In this document: piece after piece, positions 35,282 to 43,593 of the stretch | How the letters are laid out: each line of letters opens with the position of its first letter | How positions within the stretch are numbered: the first letter of the stretch is position 1 | NCBI RefSeq assembly: GCF_014645895.1 | Contig: NZ_BMMP01000016.1 | Span: forward strand, 110,594-174,593 | DNA length: 64,000 bases | Source: Streptomyces daqingensis | GTDB taxonomy: Bacteria > Actinomycetota > Actinomycetes > Streptomycetales > Streptomycetaceae | Direction: 5' to 3' | The notes under the pieces: generated by a model | Databases searched by the model: none | The model's input: only the letters and a program-made list of their open reading frames with translations | Told to the model about the DNA's origin: nothing | Position numbers and translations under genes: made by a program

Positions 35282-36268
35282 GTGAGCAGGCTGCATGTGG
35301 TGACGGGCAAGGGCGGGACCGGCAAGACGACGGTCGCCGCCGCACTCGCGCTGGCCCTGGCCAGCGGCGGTAGGCGGACGCTTCTCGTCGAGGTCGAGGG
35401 CAGACAGGGCATCGCCCAGCTCTTCGAGACGGAGGCGCTCCCCTACGAGGAGCGGAAGATCGCCGTCGCGCACGACGGCGGCGAGGTCCACGCCCTGGCT
35501 ATAGACCCCGAACGGGCCCTGCTGGACTACCTGCAGATGTTCTACAAGCTGGGCAGCGCCGGCCGCGCGCTGAAGAAGCTCGGCGCGATCGACTTCGCCA
35601 CGACCATCGCGCCGGGACTCCGTGACGTACTGCTGACGGGCAAGGCCTGCGAGGCGGTTCGGCGCCGCGACAAGAACGACCGCCGCGTGTACGACGCCGT
35701 GGTCATGGACGCGCCCCCCACGGGGCGCATCACCCGCTTCCTCGGGGTCAACGAGGAGGTCGCAGGCCTCGCCAAGGTCGGGCCCGTGCACAACCAGGCG
35801 CAGGCCGTGATGCGGGTGCTGAAGTCGCCCGAGACCGCCGTCCACTTGGTGACGCTGCTGGAGGAGATGCCCGTACAGGAGACGGTCGACGGGGTGGCGG
35901 AACTCCGCGCGGCGGGCCTCCCGGTGGGGGCCGTCCTCGTCAACATGGTGCGGCCGCACCTCCTCGACGAGGCGCTGCTGGACCGGGCGGAGAGCGGAGG
36001 CCCGGACGGTTCCGCCGGACACGTCGCCGGGGCACTCGGCCGCGCGGGGCTGCCCCATGGGGACCGGCTGGTGGCTCCGCTGCTGGAGCAGGCGCGCGAG
36101 CACGCGGAACGCGTGGGGCTGGAGAGCGACCAGCGCGCCGCGCTGGCGGAGCTGGAGCTGCCCGTCTACGAACTCGGTCTGCTCGGCGAGGGAATCGAAC
36201 TCGCAGGTCTTTACCAGCTCGCCGCGGACCTGCGCGAACAGTTGCCACCGTCCAGGGAGGCGGCATGA
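35282..36268 (+). CDS. ArsA/GET3-family ATPase, first copy
   Basis: The 328-residue ATPase starts at a GTG (MSRLHVVTGKGG). The deviant P-loop is TGKGGTGKTTVA, the switch region is VVMDAPPTGRI, and the A-loop segment VLVNMVRP is present. No arsenite-binding cysteines are visible, so arsenic export is unlikely. Paired ArsA-like ATPases next to wblA are conserved in actinobacteria and may help insert tail-anchored proteins or act in sporulation. The stop overlaps the start of the second copy (ATGA). Confidence 0.87.
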   Translation: MSRLHVVTGKGGTGKTTVAAALALALASGGRRTLLVEVEGRQGIAQLFETEALPYEERKIAVAHDGGEVHALAIDPERALLDYLQMFYKLGSAGRALKKLGAIDFATTIAPGLRDVLLTGKACEAVRRRDKNDRRVYDAVVMDAPPTGRITRFLGVNEEVAGLAKVGPVHNQAQAVMRVLKSPETAVHLVTLLEEMPVQETVDGVAELRAAGLPVGAVLVNMVRPHLLDEALLDRAESGGPDGSAGHVAGALGRAGLPHGDRLVAPLLEQAREHAERVGLESDQRAALAELELPVYELGLLGEGIELAGLYQLAADLREQLPPSREAA

Positions 36269-37599
36269 CCGACGATAGGACCGCTCCGCCCCGGAAGTCC
36301 GCCGGCTCAGGAGCCGGCTCCGCGCCCGGCGGCAATCCGCTGGCCGCGGAAGTACCCCTGGCCGTCGACCCGTTGCTCGACGACCCGGCCACCCGGATCA
36401 TCGTCTGCTGCGGGGCGGGAGGCGTCGGCAAGACGACCACGGCTGCCGCACTGGGCGTGCGCGCGGCGGAACGCGGCCGCAGGACCGTCGTACTGACCAT
36501 CGATCCGGCACGCCGTCTCGCACAGTCGATAGGCCTCACCGAACTCGACAACACCCCGCGCCCCGTCCCCGGCATCGACGGCGCGGCAGGCGGCGAACTG
36601 CACGCGATGATGCTCGACATGAAGCGGACCTTCGACGAGATCGTCGAGGCCCACGCCGACCCCGAGCGTGCCCAGGCCATCCTCGGCAACCCCTTCTACC
36701 AGTCGCTGTCGGCGGGCTTCGCGGGGACGCAGGAGTACATGGCGATGGAGAAGCTGGGGCAGCTGCGCTCCCCTTCGGACGGCGGTGAAGAGTGGGACCT
36801 GATCGTCGTCGACACCCCTCCCTCGCGTTCCGCTCTGGACTTCCTCGACGCCCCGAAGCGGCTGGGCTCCTTCCTCGACGGCCGCTTCATCAGGATGCTG
36901 ATGGCCCCGGCGAAGGCCGGTGGCCGTGCCGGCATGAAGTTCGTCAACCTCGGGATGGCCGGCCTCTCGATGTTCACCGGCGCGCTCAACAAGCTGCTCG
37001 GCACGGGGCTGCTGAGCGACGTGCAGACGTTCGTCGCCGCTATGGACACCATGTTCGGCGGCTTCCGCACCCGCGCCGACGCGACCTACCGGCTGCTGCA
37101 GGCACCGGGCACGGCCTTCCTCGTGGTGGCCGCGCCGGAGCGGGACGCGCTGCGCGAGGCGGCGTACTTCGTGGAGCGGCTGGCCGAGGACCACATGCCG
37201 CTGGCCGGTCTGGTGCTCAACCGCGTTCACGGCAGCGGCGCCGCCGGCCTGAGTGCGGAGCGGGCTCTCGCGGCGGCGGAAAATCTTGAAGAGGGCCGCA
37301 TTGTGGATCGAGGGGACGGGAAGGACGAGAAGGACGGCGCCCCCTCCCCCGGGCGGCCCGGCACCGAGGACGAAGCCGAAGACGCAGAGGAAGCCGATGA
37401 GCTGGCGGCCGCGCTTCTCCGGCTGCACGCCGAGCGCATGCAGCTGCTGACGCGTGAGCGCCGCACCCGCGACCGCTTCGCCGCCCTGCACCCCGAGGTG
37501 CCCGTCGCCGAAGTGGGCGCGCTCGCAGGCGACGTACACGACCTCACCGGACTGCGGGCGATCGGCGCCCAGTTGGCGCACGCGGCAGAGACCGCCTGA
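36265..37599 (+). CDS. ArsA/GET3-family ATPase, second copy
   Basis: The 444-residue partner of the upstream ATPase has the P-loop CCGAGGVGKTTTA, the segment LTIDPARRLAQS and the switch IVVDTPPSRSALD. An acidic, charged insertion of about 45 residues (near 355-385, Lys/Asp/Glu/Pro-rich) is not part of the ATPase fold. The two proteins probably work as a heterodimer. The genes are translationally coupled and lie upstream of wblA on the opposite strand. Confidence 0.87.
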   Translation: MTDDRTAPPRKSAGSGAGSAPGGNPLAAEVPLAVDPLLDDPATRIIVCCGAGGVGKTTTAAALGVRAAERGRRTVVLTIDPARRLAQSIGLTELDNTPRPVPGIDGAAGGELHAMMLDMKRTFDEIVEAHADPERAQAILGNPFYQSLSAGFAGTQEYMAMEKLGQLRSPSDGGEEWDLIVVDTPPSRSALDFLDAPKRLGSFLDGRFIRMLMAPAKAGGRAGMKFVNLGMAGLSMFTGALNKLLGTGLLSDVQTFVAAMDTMFGGFRTRADATYRLLQAPGTAFLVVAAPERDALREAAYFVERLAEDHMPLAGLVLNRVHGSGAAGLSAERALAAAENLEEGRIVDRGDGKDEKDGAPSPGRPGTEDEAEDAEEADELAAALLRLHAERMQLLTRERRTRDRFAALHPEVPVAEVGALAGDVHDLTGLRAIGAQLAHAAETA

Positions 37600-37613
37600 C
37601 GCGCCCCGCACCC

Positions 37614-37796
37614 TCACCGCCAGATGCTCAGCCCGTCCGAGGCCGTCCAGCGCTCGACCCACCAGCGGTTCCGGGTGGATCGCGGTCCGGTCGCGCCTGC
37701 GCTCCGGCTCGGGGCACAGCGCAGCGTCGCGCACCGTCCGGCACAGAACGCGGACGGGGCCCGCGTGCCGGCCCGATGGGGGTTGCCGGTCGGCAC
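37614..37796 (-). CDS. possible small hypothetical protein
   Basis: A 60-codon frame starts at a GTG and has about 90 percent G or C at third positions, as real genes here do. It ends with the aromatic-rich segment NRWWVERWTASDGLSIWR. The frame is closed 14 codons upstream of the start by a stop, and there is no clear ribosome site, so it could be the remnant of a longer gene. I cannot identify it. Confidence 0.3.
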   Translation of the reverse strand: MPTGNPHRAGTRAPSAFCAGRCATLRCAPSRSAGATGPRSTRNRWWVERWTASDGLSIWR

Positions 37797-38138
37797 GAGG
37801 CCCGATCCGTAAGCGCTGCGTCTCGTCCGGAGTCACCCGACAACGAGGTGGTGCGCCACCACGAGAGCGCCCGCGGGCCCGGCCGCTGGTCGCGGCCGGC
37901 CCGTCGGACTTCTGCACGCCTCCGTACACCTCTCGCGGCTGTACGTCTTTCAATCGGCGGACGCCGTCCCGGGTCAGGGAACGGACAGGTCACGGCAGCC
38001 CCGCGCACTCTCGTACACGGTGGTGCCCAAGTCGTCGTCACATGACGCGAGCAGCCGTGCCGCTGGTCCTGCTGCGGCAGTCCGGCCGTCGGTCACCCGG
38101 CCGGTCGGTCGCCCGGCCTCTCGCGTACGCCGTGGAGT
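37797..38138. other. intergenic region between ArsA-like and wblA genes
   Basis: This GC-rich spacer lies downstream of both convergent units. Short frames are present, but none has a ribosome site and coding bias together. No strong hairpin stands out. Confidence 0.35.
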
Positions 38139-38501
38139 TCAGCCCGCCGCTGCGTAGTCCTTCACGGCGTTCACGGCGTAGTCCTTCGCCTCCTCAAGGT
38201 CCAGGGGCAGCATGCCTCCCGAGTCGCGCTCGTACTCGCTGCGCGCTGTCTCGAGCAGGCGGCGCCAAGAAGTGACCGTCGGACGCCGGCGCAACAACGC
38301 CCTGCGCTCCCGCTCGGTCATTCCGCCCCAGACACCGAACTCCACTCGGTTGTCCAGAGCATCGGCCAGACACTCGGTGCGCACAGGGCACCCGGTGCAG
38401 ACGGCCTTGGCGCGGTTCTGTGCCGCTCCTTGCACGAACAGTTCATCCGGATCGGTAGTGCGGCAGGCTGCCTGCGCACTCCAGTCGGTTACCCAGCCCA
38501 T
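38139..38501 (-). CDS. wblA: WhiB-like transcription factor WblA
   Basis: The 120-residue protein has the four WhiB cysteines: AACRTT near the N-terminus and CTGCPVRTEC in the middle, plus the turn GVWGG and a basic DNA-contact region RRALLRRRPTV. WblA carries a [4Fe-4S] cluster and acts as a pleiotropic repressor of antibiotic synthesis and a regulator of development. The start MGWVTDWSAQ matches the known N-terminus. The position between the ArsA-like ATPases and the penicillin-binding protein gene fits the S. coelicolor order. The C-terminus is a few residues longer than I expect. Confidence 0.93.
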   Translation of the reverse strand: MGWVTDWSAQAACRTTDPDELFVQGAAQNRAKAVCTGCPVRTECLADALDNRVEFGVWGGMTERERRALLRRRPTVTSWRRLLETARSEYERDSGGMLPLDLEEAKDYAVNAVKDYAAAG

Positions 38502-38914
38502 AGCCGGCGCCGTCCTCTCCCGAATCGAGGCTCCCCCACGGCGGCGAACGGCATATTCACCGTTGCCAGATGGTGACGTTACGGAAGGTGGGCAGGGCGC
38601 AACACCCCCTGCGGGCCCAAACTTGGATGGCCCGAACGGACTATGTGGGCGCGACAGATCACCCACCGGAGTGACGCGGTGACAACCTGGGACTTCAGAA
38701 GCGAAGCAGGTGGACCGCGAAAGCGATGGGGCGCGACTTACGAGACACATCACGACAGTTGGCGCTGTTCCGGACAATCCTCATCACTCACAGGAGTGAG
38801 AAATGAGGCAGTTGCGGTGCGATGCCGCGATGACGGTGTGAGGTTCGATGTGCCCATCAGCTTAGGCGAACAGAGGCTCCCCTGTCCGGCAATTGAGAAC
38901 GTAGGCTGATCGGC
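38502..38914. promoter_or_regulatory. divergent control region of wblA and the PBP gene
   Basis: This 413-base region is AT-richer than its neighbours and has no gene. The wblA upstream half is long, as expected for a developmentally controlled promoter. A small hairpin CTCAC-AGGA-GTGAG is near 38791. Close to the PBP start, TTGAGA and TAGGCT about 6-8 bases apart are too near to form a normal promoter. No operator is certain. Confidence 0.4.
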
Positions 38915-41215
38915 ATGGTGAAGAAGGGGTCGAGCGGCGCAGGCGTGCCCGTATCGCAGCAGGCGGCCAAGTTCCTCGGGGTCAGTGTGCTGGCGGGCGC
39001 GGTCCTGGCAGGGCTGGCGCTGCCCGCTGCCGGCGGCCTCGGTCTGATGGCGAAAGGCACCGTCGAGGGGTTCGACGAGCTGCCCGCCAACCTCAAGCGC
39101 CCGCCGCTGAGTCAGCGCACCACGATCCTGGACGCGGACGGCGGCGAGATCGCGAAGATCTACTCACGCGACCGCACGGTGGTCGATCTGAAGGACGTCT
39201 CGCCGACCATGCGCAAGGCCATCGTCGCGATCGAGGACGCCCGCTTCTACAAGCACGGCGCCGTGGACCTCAAGGGCATCCTCCGCGCCCTCAACCGCAA
39301 CGCGCAGAACGGCGAAGTCGAGGAAGGCGCCTCCTCGCTCACCCAGCAGTACGTCAAGAACGTCTTCGTGGAGGAGGCGGGCGACGACCCGGACAAGGTC
39401 GCGCAGGCCACCCGCCAGACCATCGGCCGGAAGATCAAGGAACTCAAGTACGCGATCCAGGTCGAGGAGAGCCTCGGGAAGAAGAAGATCCTCGAGAACT
39501 ACCTCAACATCACCTTCTTCGGGCAGCAGGCCTACGGCATCGAGGCTGCCGCGCAGCGCTACTTCTCCAAGCCCGCCAAGGAACTCGATCTGGCCGAGTC
39601 GGCCCTGCTGGCCGGGCTCGTGCAGTCGCCCGCGCGGTACGACCCCGTCCAGCACGAGCACGCGGCCGAGAAGCGGCGCAACACCGTGCTCTCCCGCATG
39701 GAGGCCCTCGGCCACATCAGCGCGAAGGAGGCCCGGGAGGCTCGTGAGGAGCCCCTCGGCCTGGACGTCAGCAAGCCGCGGAACGGCTGCATCACCGCCT
39801 CCCGCGGCGCCGGCTTCTTCTGCGACTACGTACGCGAAGTGGTCCTCAACGACCCGGCGTTCGGCAAGACGGCCAAGGCCCGGGCGAAGCGCTGGAACCA
39901 GGGCGGCCTGACGGTCAGGACGACGCTGGACCCGAAGGCCCAGAAGTCCGTCGAGGCCTCGGTGAAGGGCCATGTGAACCAGTCGGACAAGGTGGCGACG
40001 GCCGCGTCCATCGTCGAGCCCGGAACCGGCCGCATCCTGGCGATGGGTCAGTCGCGGCCGTACGGGTTCGGCAAGAACGAGACGCAGATCAACCTCTCCG
40101 TCGACCAGGACATGGGCGGCGGCGCCGGCTATCAGCCGGGCTCCACCTTCAAGCCGGTCATCGCGGCGGCCGCGCTGGAGCGCGGGATGAGCGTGTACAA
40201 GAAGTACCCCTCGCCGTACAAGATGAAGTACCCCTCCCCCGTGCAGACCTGCAACGGGCAGTGGAACGGCAGCGCGCCGGTGGAGAACGAGAACCGGCGC
40301 GAGGTCGGCCCGTACGAGATGAAGGAGGCGACCGCGAAGTCGGTCAACACCTACTTCGTCTCCCTCATCAGCGAGACCGGCGTCTGCCCCGTCACGGAGA
40401 TGGCGGAGAAGATGGGCATCCAGCGGGCCGACGGCAAGAAGATCGACCAGGTGCCGTCGATCTCCCTCGGCACGCAGGAGATGTCCCCCCTGACGATGGC
40501 CGAGGGCTACGCGACGTTCGCCAACCGCGGGGTGCACTGCACGCCCGTCGCCCTGAAGTCGATCACCGACGCCGACGGCAAGTCGCTTCCCGTCCCGAAG
40601 ACTTCGTGCACGCGGGCCATGAGCCAGCGCACCGCCGACACCGTCAACTCGCTGCTGCGCGGCGTCGTCGAGGACGGCACCGGAAAGAAGGCGGGGCTGA
40701 GCGGGCGCGACAGCGCGGGCAAGACCGGTACGACCGACCAGCGTTACGCCGCCTGGTTCGTCGGCTACACGCCGAACATGTCCGGCGCCGTCTGGGTCGG
40801 GGACCCCGCGCACAAGACGCAGATGACGAACATCAGCATCGGCGGCGTCTACCACGACAAGGTGTTCGGCGGTGAAGTCCCCGGCCCCATCTGGCGGGAC
40901 GCCATGGCGGGTGCTCTGGCGGGCGAGCCCGCGCCGGACTTCAACCACGTCCCCATCAGGGACGGCAAGGGGAAGGGCAAGGGCAAGGGCCGCGACAAGC
41001 CGAAGCCGCCGGACGACGACAGCCCCTGGCCCGACATCACGCTGCCGCCGGACTTCATCGGCGGCGGAGGCAACGGCGGCGCAGACACCGGCGCGACAGG
41101 CGGTCCCGGCGGCGGCTCCAACGCCGGTGCGGACGGCGGCACCGCCGACGGCGGCGGAGGGTTCCCGTTCGGCGGCAACGGCAACGGCGGCCGGGGCGGG
41201 CCGGGCGGCCGCTAG
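38915..41215 (+). CDS. bifunctional class A penicillin-binding protein
   Basis: The 766-residue enzyme polymerises and cross-links peptidoglycan. A short cytoplasmic N-terminus and one membrane helix (about 20-48) precede the GT51 domain, with catalytic Glu107 in AIEDARFYKHG and the motif SSLTQQYVKN. The transpeptidase domain has STFK (in PGSTFKP), SVN (in KSVNTYF) and KTG (in AGKTGTTDQ). The last 90 residues are Lys/Pro- then Gly-rich and probably unstructured. Its stop codon TAG lies within the left end of a palindromic mobile element. It neighbours wblA, as in other Streptomyces (SCO3580-like). Confidence 0.95.
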   Translation: MVKKGSSGAGVPVSQQAAKFLGVSVLAGAVLAGLALPAAGGLGLMAKGTVEGFDELPANLKRPPLSQRTTILDADGGEIAKIYSRDRTVVDLKDVSPTMRKAIVAIEDARFYKHGAVDLKGILRALNRNAQNGEVEEGASSLTQQYVKNVFVEEAGDDPDKVAQATRQTIGRKIKELKYAIQVEESLGKKKILENYLNITFFGQQAYGIEAAAQRYFSKPAKELDLAESALLAGLVQSPARYDPVQHEHAAEKRRNTVLSRMEALGHISAKEAREAREEPLGLDVSKPRNGCITASRGAGFFCDYVREVVLNDPAFGKTAKARAKRWNQGGLTVRTTLDPKAQKSVEASVKGHVNQSDKVATAASIVEPGTGRILAMGQSRPYGFGKNETQINLSVDQDMGGGAGYQPGSTFKPVIAAAALERGMSVYKKYPSPYKMKYPSPVQTCNGQWNGSAPVENENRREVGPYEMKEATAKSVNTYFVSLISETGVCPVTEMAEKMGIQRADGKKIDQVPSISLGTQEMSPLTMAEGYATFANRGVHCTPVALKSITDADGKSLPVPKTSCTRAMSQRTADTVNSLLRGVVEDGTGKKAGLSGRDSAGKTGTTDQRYAAWFVGYTPNMSGAVWVGDPAHKTQMTNISIGGVYHDKVFGGEVPGPIWRDAMAGALAGEPAPDFNHVPIRDGKGKGKGKGRDKPKPPDDDSPWPDITLPPDFIGGGGNGGADTGATGGPGGGSNAGADGGTADGGGGFPFGGNGNGGRGGPGGR

Positions 41216-41390
41216 GGGCTGTCTGACAAATGGCGCCGTTCGCCCGGAGGGCGGGGCTCGCGTCGTCTGGTGCGTGCGGATACAAGGCGGAGGTCCGTCC
41301 TCGTAGTGGGCTACTCGGTCGGTCCGACAACGCAGCAGACGTGCGTGCCAGACGGCGCGAGCCAGGCGGGATTTGTCAGACAGGCCCTAG
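41212..41390. mobile_element. 179-bp palindromic MITE-like element
   Basis: The ends carry inverted repeats: the left one reads GGGGCTGTCTGACAAAT, and the right one, read from outside in, GGGCCTGTCTGACAAAT (16 of 17 identical). Both are bounded by CTAG (41212-41215 and 41387-41390). Inner arms also pair imperfectly (GGGCTCGCGTCGTCTGGTGCG on the left with a near match on the right), so the whole unit is a long imperfect palindrome. No gene is inside. It looks like a non-autonomous transposable element. The left CTAG supplies the PBP stop codon. Confidence 0.7.
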
Positions 41391-41450
41391 CAGCGGCACC
41401 GACGTCCGGCGGCAGCATTCACCTGGCCGCAGAGACCGTGCGAGTCATAC

Positions 41451-41482
41451 GTGAGGGGCGCCCCCCTGGGGGCGCCCCTCAC
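41451..41482. terminator. bidirectional terminator between PBP and yqeY-like genes
   Basis: A perfect 15-bp inverted repeat (GTGAGGGGCGCCCCC at 41451-41465 with its complement at 41468-41482) has only two central bases, so a few inner pairs open to form the loop. It serves the convergent penicillin-binding protein and YqeY genes. Confidence 0.75.
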
Positions 41483-41571
41483 GCGTACGCGGTGCCTCGC
41501 CGCCCGGCGGCCCCGTCCGTCCCGCCCCGTCCGTCGGACGATCGCGGCAGGAGGCTGCACGGGGGCGAGCG

Positions 41572-42039
41572 TCAGCCCTCCGCCAGCCGCTTCTTGACGG
41601 CGGCGGCCACCCGGCCGCCCTCCGCCCGTCCAGCCACCTTCGGGTTGACGATCTTCATGACGGCGCCCATGGCCCGCGGACCCTCGGCGCCACCGGCCTG
41701 CGCCTCGGCCACAGCCTCGCCGACCAGCGCGTCCAGTTCCTCGTCCGTGAGCTGCTTCGGCAGGTAGTCGGCGAGCACCTCGCCCTCCGCGCGCTCGCGA
41801 TCGGCCTGTTCGGTACGCCCGCCGCCGGCGAACGCCTCCGCCGCCTCCCGGCGCTTCTTCGCCTCCCGGGTGATCACCGACTGCACCTCGTCGTCGGTGA
41901 GTTCACGCGCCGACTTGCCCGCGACCTCTTCCTTCGTGATCGCTGCGAGGGTCATGCGAAGGGTGGCGGAGCGGAGCTCGTCGCGCTTCTTGATCGCTGC
42001 GGTCAGGTCGTCCTGCAGCCGGGACTTGAGCGTAGTCAT
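41572..42039 (-). CDS. GatB/YqeY domain protein
   Basis: The 155-residue protein is the stand-alone YqeY domain, with an N-terminal helix (LKSRLQDDLTAAIKKRD) and the three-helix tail DYLPKQLTDEELDALV-GAVMKIVNPKVAGRAEGG. The domain also forms the C-terminus of the amidotransferase subunit GatB and contacts tRNA, so it may affect tRNA-dependent amidation. It is transcribed alone and is divergent from the metallophosphoesterase gene. Confidence 0.92.
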   Translation of the reverse strand: MTTLKSRLQDDLTAAIKKRDELRSATLRMTLAAITKEEVAGKSARELTDDEVQSVITREAKKRREAAEAFAGGGRTEQADRERAEGEVLADYLPKQLTDEELDALVGEAVAEAQAGGAEGPRAMGAVMKIVNPKVAGRAEGGRVAAAVKKRLAEG

Positions 42040-42195
42040 AGCGTCTTCGTGTCCTCCAGAGATTCAGGGGCCATCATCTCTCATGCCCCGTGCGCCGCAC
42101 CCGTGGATATCGGCGCAGCGGACATCCGCGCGGCGGCCGCACCCCGCCCACGGCGGCGAATGCGGGCCGCGGGCCGTGTCTGCGAACATGGGCAC

Positions 42196-43125
42196 ATGCG
42201 CGCCCGATACGGAATTCCGCTCACCCTGACGGCACTCGGCGCGGCCTGCGTCGGCTACGCGACGGTCGTGGAGCCCCGGTCCTTCCGCCTTCGACGCGTC
42301 ACCGTCCCCGTGCTGCCGCCCGGCATGGACTCGCTGCGCGTACTGCACGTGTCGGACATCCACATGGTGAGCGGGCAGCGCAAGAAGCAGCGCTGGCTGC
42401 AGTCGCTCGCCGGGCTCCGTCCCGACTTCGTCGTCAACACGGGCGACAACCTCTCGGACCCGGAGGCCGTGCCCGAGGTGCTGGACGCGCTCGGCCCGCT
42501 CATGGAGCTGCCCGGCGCATACGTCTTCGGCTCCAACGACTACTACGGGCCGAAGCTGCGCAACCCCGCCCGCTACCTGCTGGAGAAGGCGAGCGGGCGC
42601 CACGGCCTCAACGGCAACCCGCCCGCCGTCGGCGCCGTACACAACCCGTGGGAAGGCATGCGCGACGCCTTCGACAAGGCCGGATGGGTCGGGCTCAGCA
42701 ACACCCGCGGACGCTTGAAACTCGACACCGGGCAGGAGATCGGCCTCACCGGCCTCGACGACCCCCACATCAAGCGGGACCGCTACAGCGCCGTCATCGG
42801 CGGGCCCCAGGAGGACGCGGACTTCTCGCTGGCGGTCGTGCACGCTCCGTATTTGCGCGTACTCGACGCCTTCACGGCCGACCGGTACCCGCTCATCCTC
42901 GCCGGTCACACCCACGGGGGACAGCTGTGCGTCCCCTTCTACGGGGCGCTCGTCACCAACTGCGACCTGGACACCTCGCGGGTCAAGGGCCTCTCCAGCC
43001 ACCGGGCGGGCGGACGTACCTCCTACCTGCACGTCTCCGCGGGCTGCGGCGCCAACCGCTACACACCGGTGCGCTTCGCCTGCCCGCCGGAAGCGACGCT
43101 GCTGACGCTGACGAGCCGGCCGTAG
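42196..43125 (+). CDS. metallophosphoesterase (YaeI-like)
   Basis: The 309-residue protein has an N-terminal signal-anchor helix and the full metal-binding set: HVSDIHM, NTGDNLSD, GSNDYYG (GNH variant), and AGHTHGGQ. It is probably membrane-attached and faces outward or inward depending on helix orientation. I start it at the ATG at 42196 (MRARYGIPL). In YaeI-type relatives the enzyme hydrolyses lipid or nucleotide phosphates. It lies 280 bases left of the tRNA gene. Confidence 0.92.
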   Translation: MRARYGIPLTLTALGAACVGYATVVEPRSFRLRRVTVPVLPPGMDSLRVLHVSDIHMVSGQRKKQRWLQSLAGLRPDFVVNTGDNLSDPEAVPEVLDALGPLMELPGAYVFGSNDYYGPKLRNPARYLLEKASGRHGLNGNPPAVGAVHNPWEGMRDAFDKAGWVGLSNTRGRLKLDTGQEIGLTGLDDPHIKRDRYSAVIGGPQEDADFSLAVVHAPYLRVLDAFTADRYPLILAGHTHGGQLCVPFYGALVTNCDLDTSRVKGLSSHRAGGRTSYLHVSAGCGANRYTPVRFACPPEATLLTLTSRP

Positions 43126-43402
43126 GGGCTGGTGGGGGCGGGCTACGGGTCGACCTCGAGGGCCTGGCCCTGGCGGTCGGTCGTGATCAACGGGGGTGTG
43201 AGGCTCGTGGGAGCCGGGTTCCCGGGTGCTCGGGCCGAGGGTCGGCCGGGCACGGGCCCGACCGCTGATCACGCTGAGGCGGAGCAGCACGTCAGGACAG
43301 GCAGCTCACCCTGAGCCGAGGCCGCCTGGCGGCGGACGGTAGCCGCACGGAAACCGGATTTCGCCTGAGCGTCCGGCTGGGCTAAAGTAGTGCGCGTTGC
43401 TT

Positions 43403-43476
43403 CGGGGTGTGGCGCAGCTTGGCAGCGCGCTTCGTTCGGGACGAAGAGGTCGTGGGTTCAAATCCCGCCACCCCGA
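43403..43476 (+). tRNA. tRNA-Pro (CGG anticodon)
   Basis: The 74-base gene folds as a cloverleaf. The acceptor stem CGGGGTG (43403-43409) pairs with CACCCCG (43469-43475), followed by discriminator A. The anticodon stem CTTCG/CGAAG encloses loop TTCGGGA with anticodon CGG, and the T-arm holds GGTTCAAATCC. CCA is not encoded. It is the chromosomal attachment site of the AICE that begins just downstream, so its 3' half forms attL. pSAM2 also inserts in a tRNA-Pro gene. Confidence 0.97.
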
Positions 43477-43593
43477 CAGATGAAGTAGCAGGTCAGGGCC
43501 AGTCATCCTCCATGGATGACTGGCCCTGACTCGTGCTCGGTGGCCTCTGGGGAGTAAACGGGGAGTGGATCAAGGAAATTCACTCCCCAGTCG

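Noticed and set aside
35282..37599. An arsenic resistance operon, suggested by ArsA-like ATPases
   Set aside because: No arsenite-binding cysteines, no arsB, arsC or arsR are present. The pair is part of the conserved wblA neighbourhood.
36307..37953. A 548-codon minus-strand frame opposite the second ArsA-like gene
   Set aside because: It is antisense to an ATPase with intact motifs and has no start signal.
39164..40948. A 594-codon minus-strand frame opposite the penicillin-binding protein
   Set aside because: It is a shadow of a gene whose catalytic motifs are all present on the plus strand.
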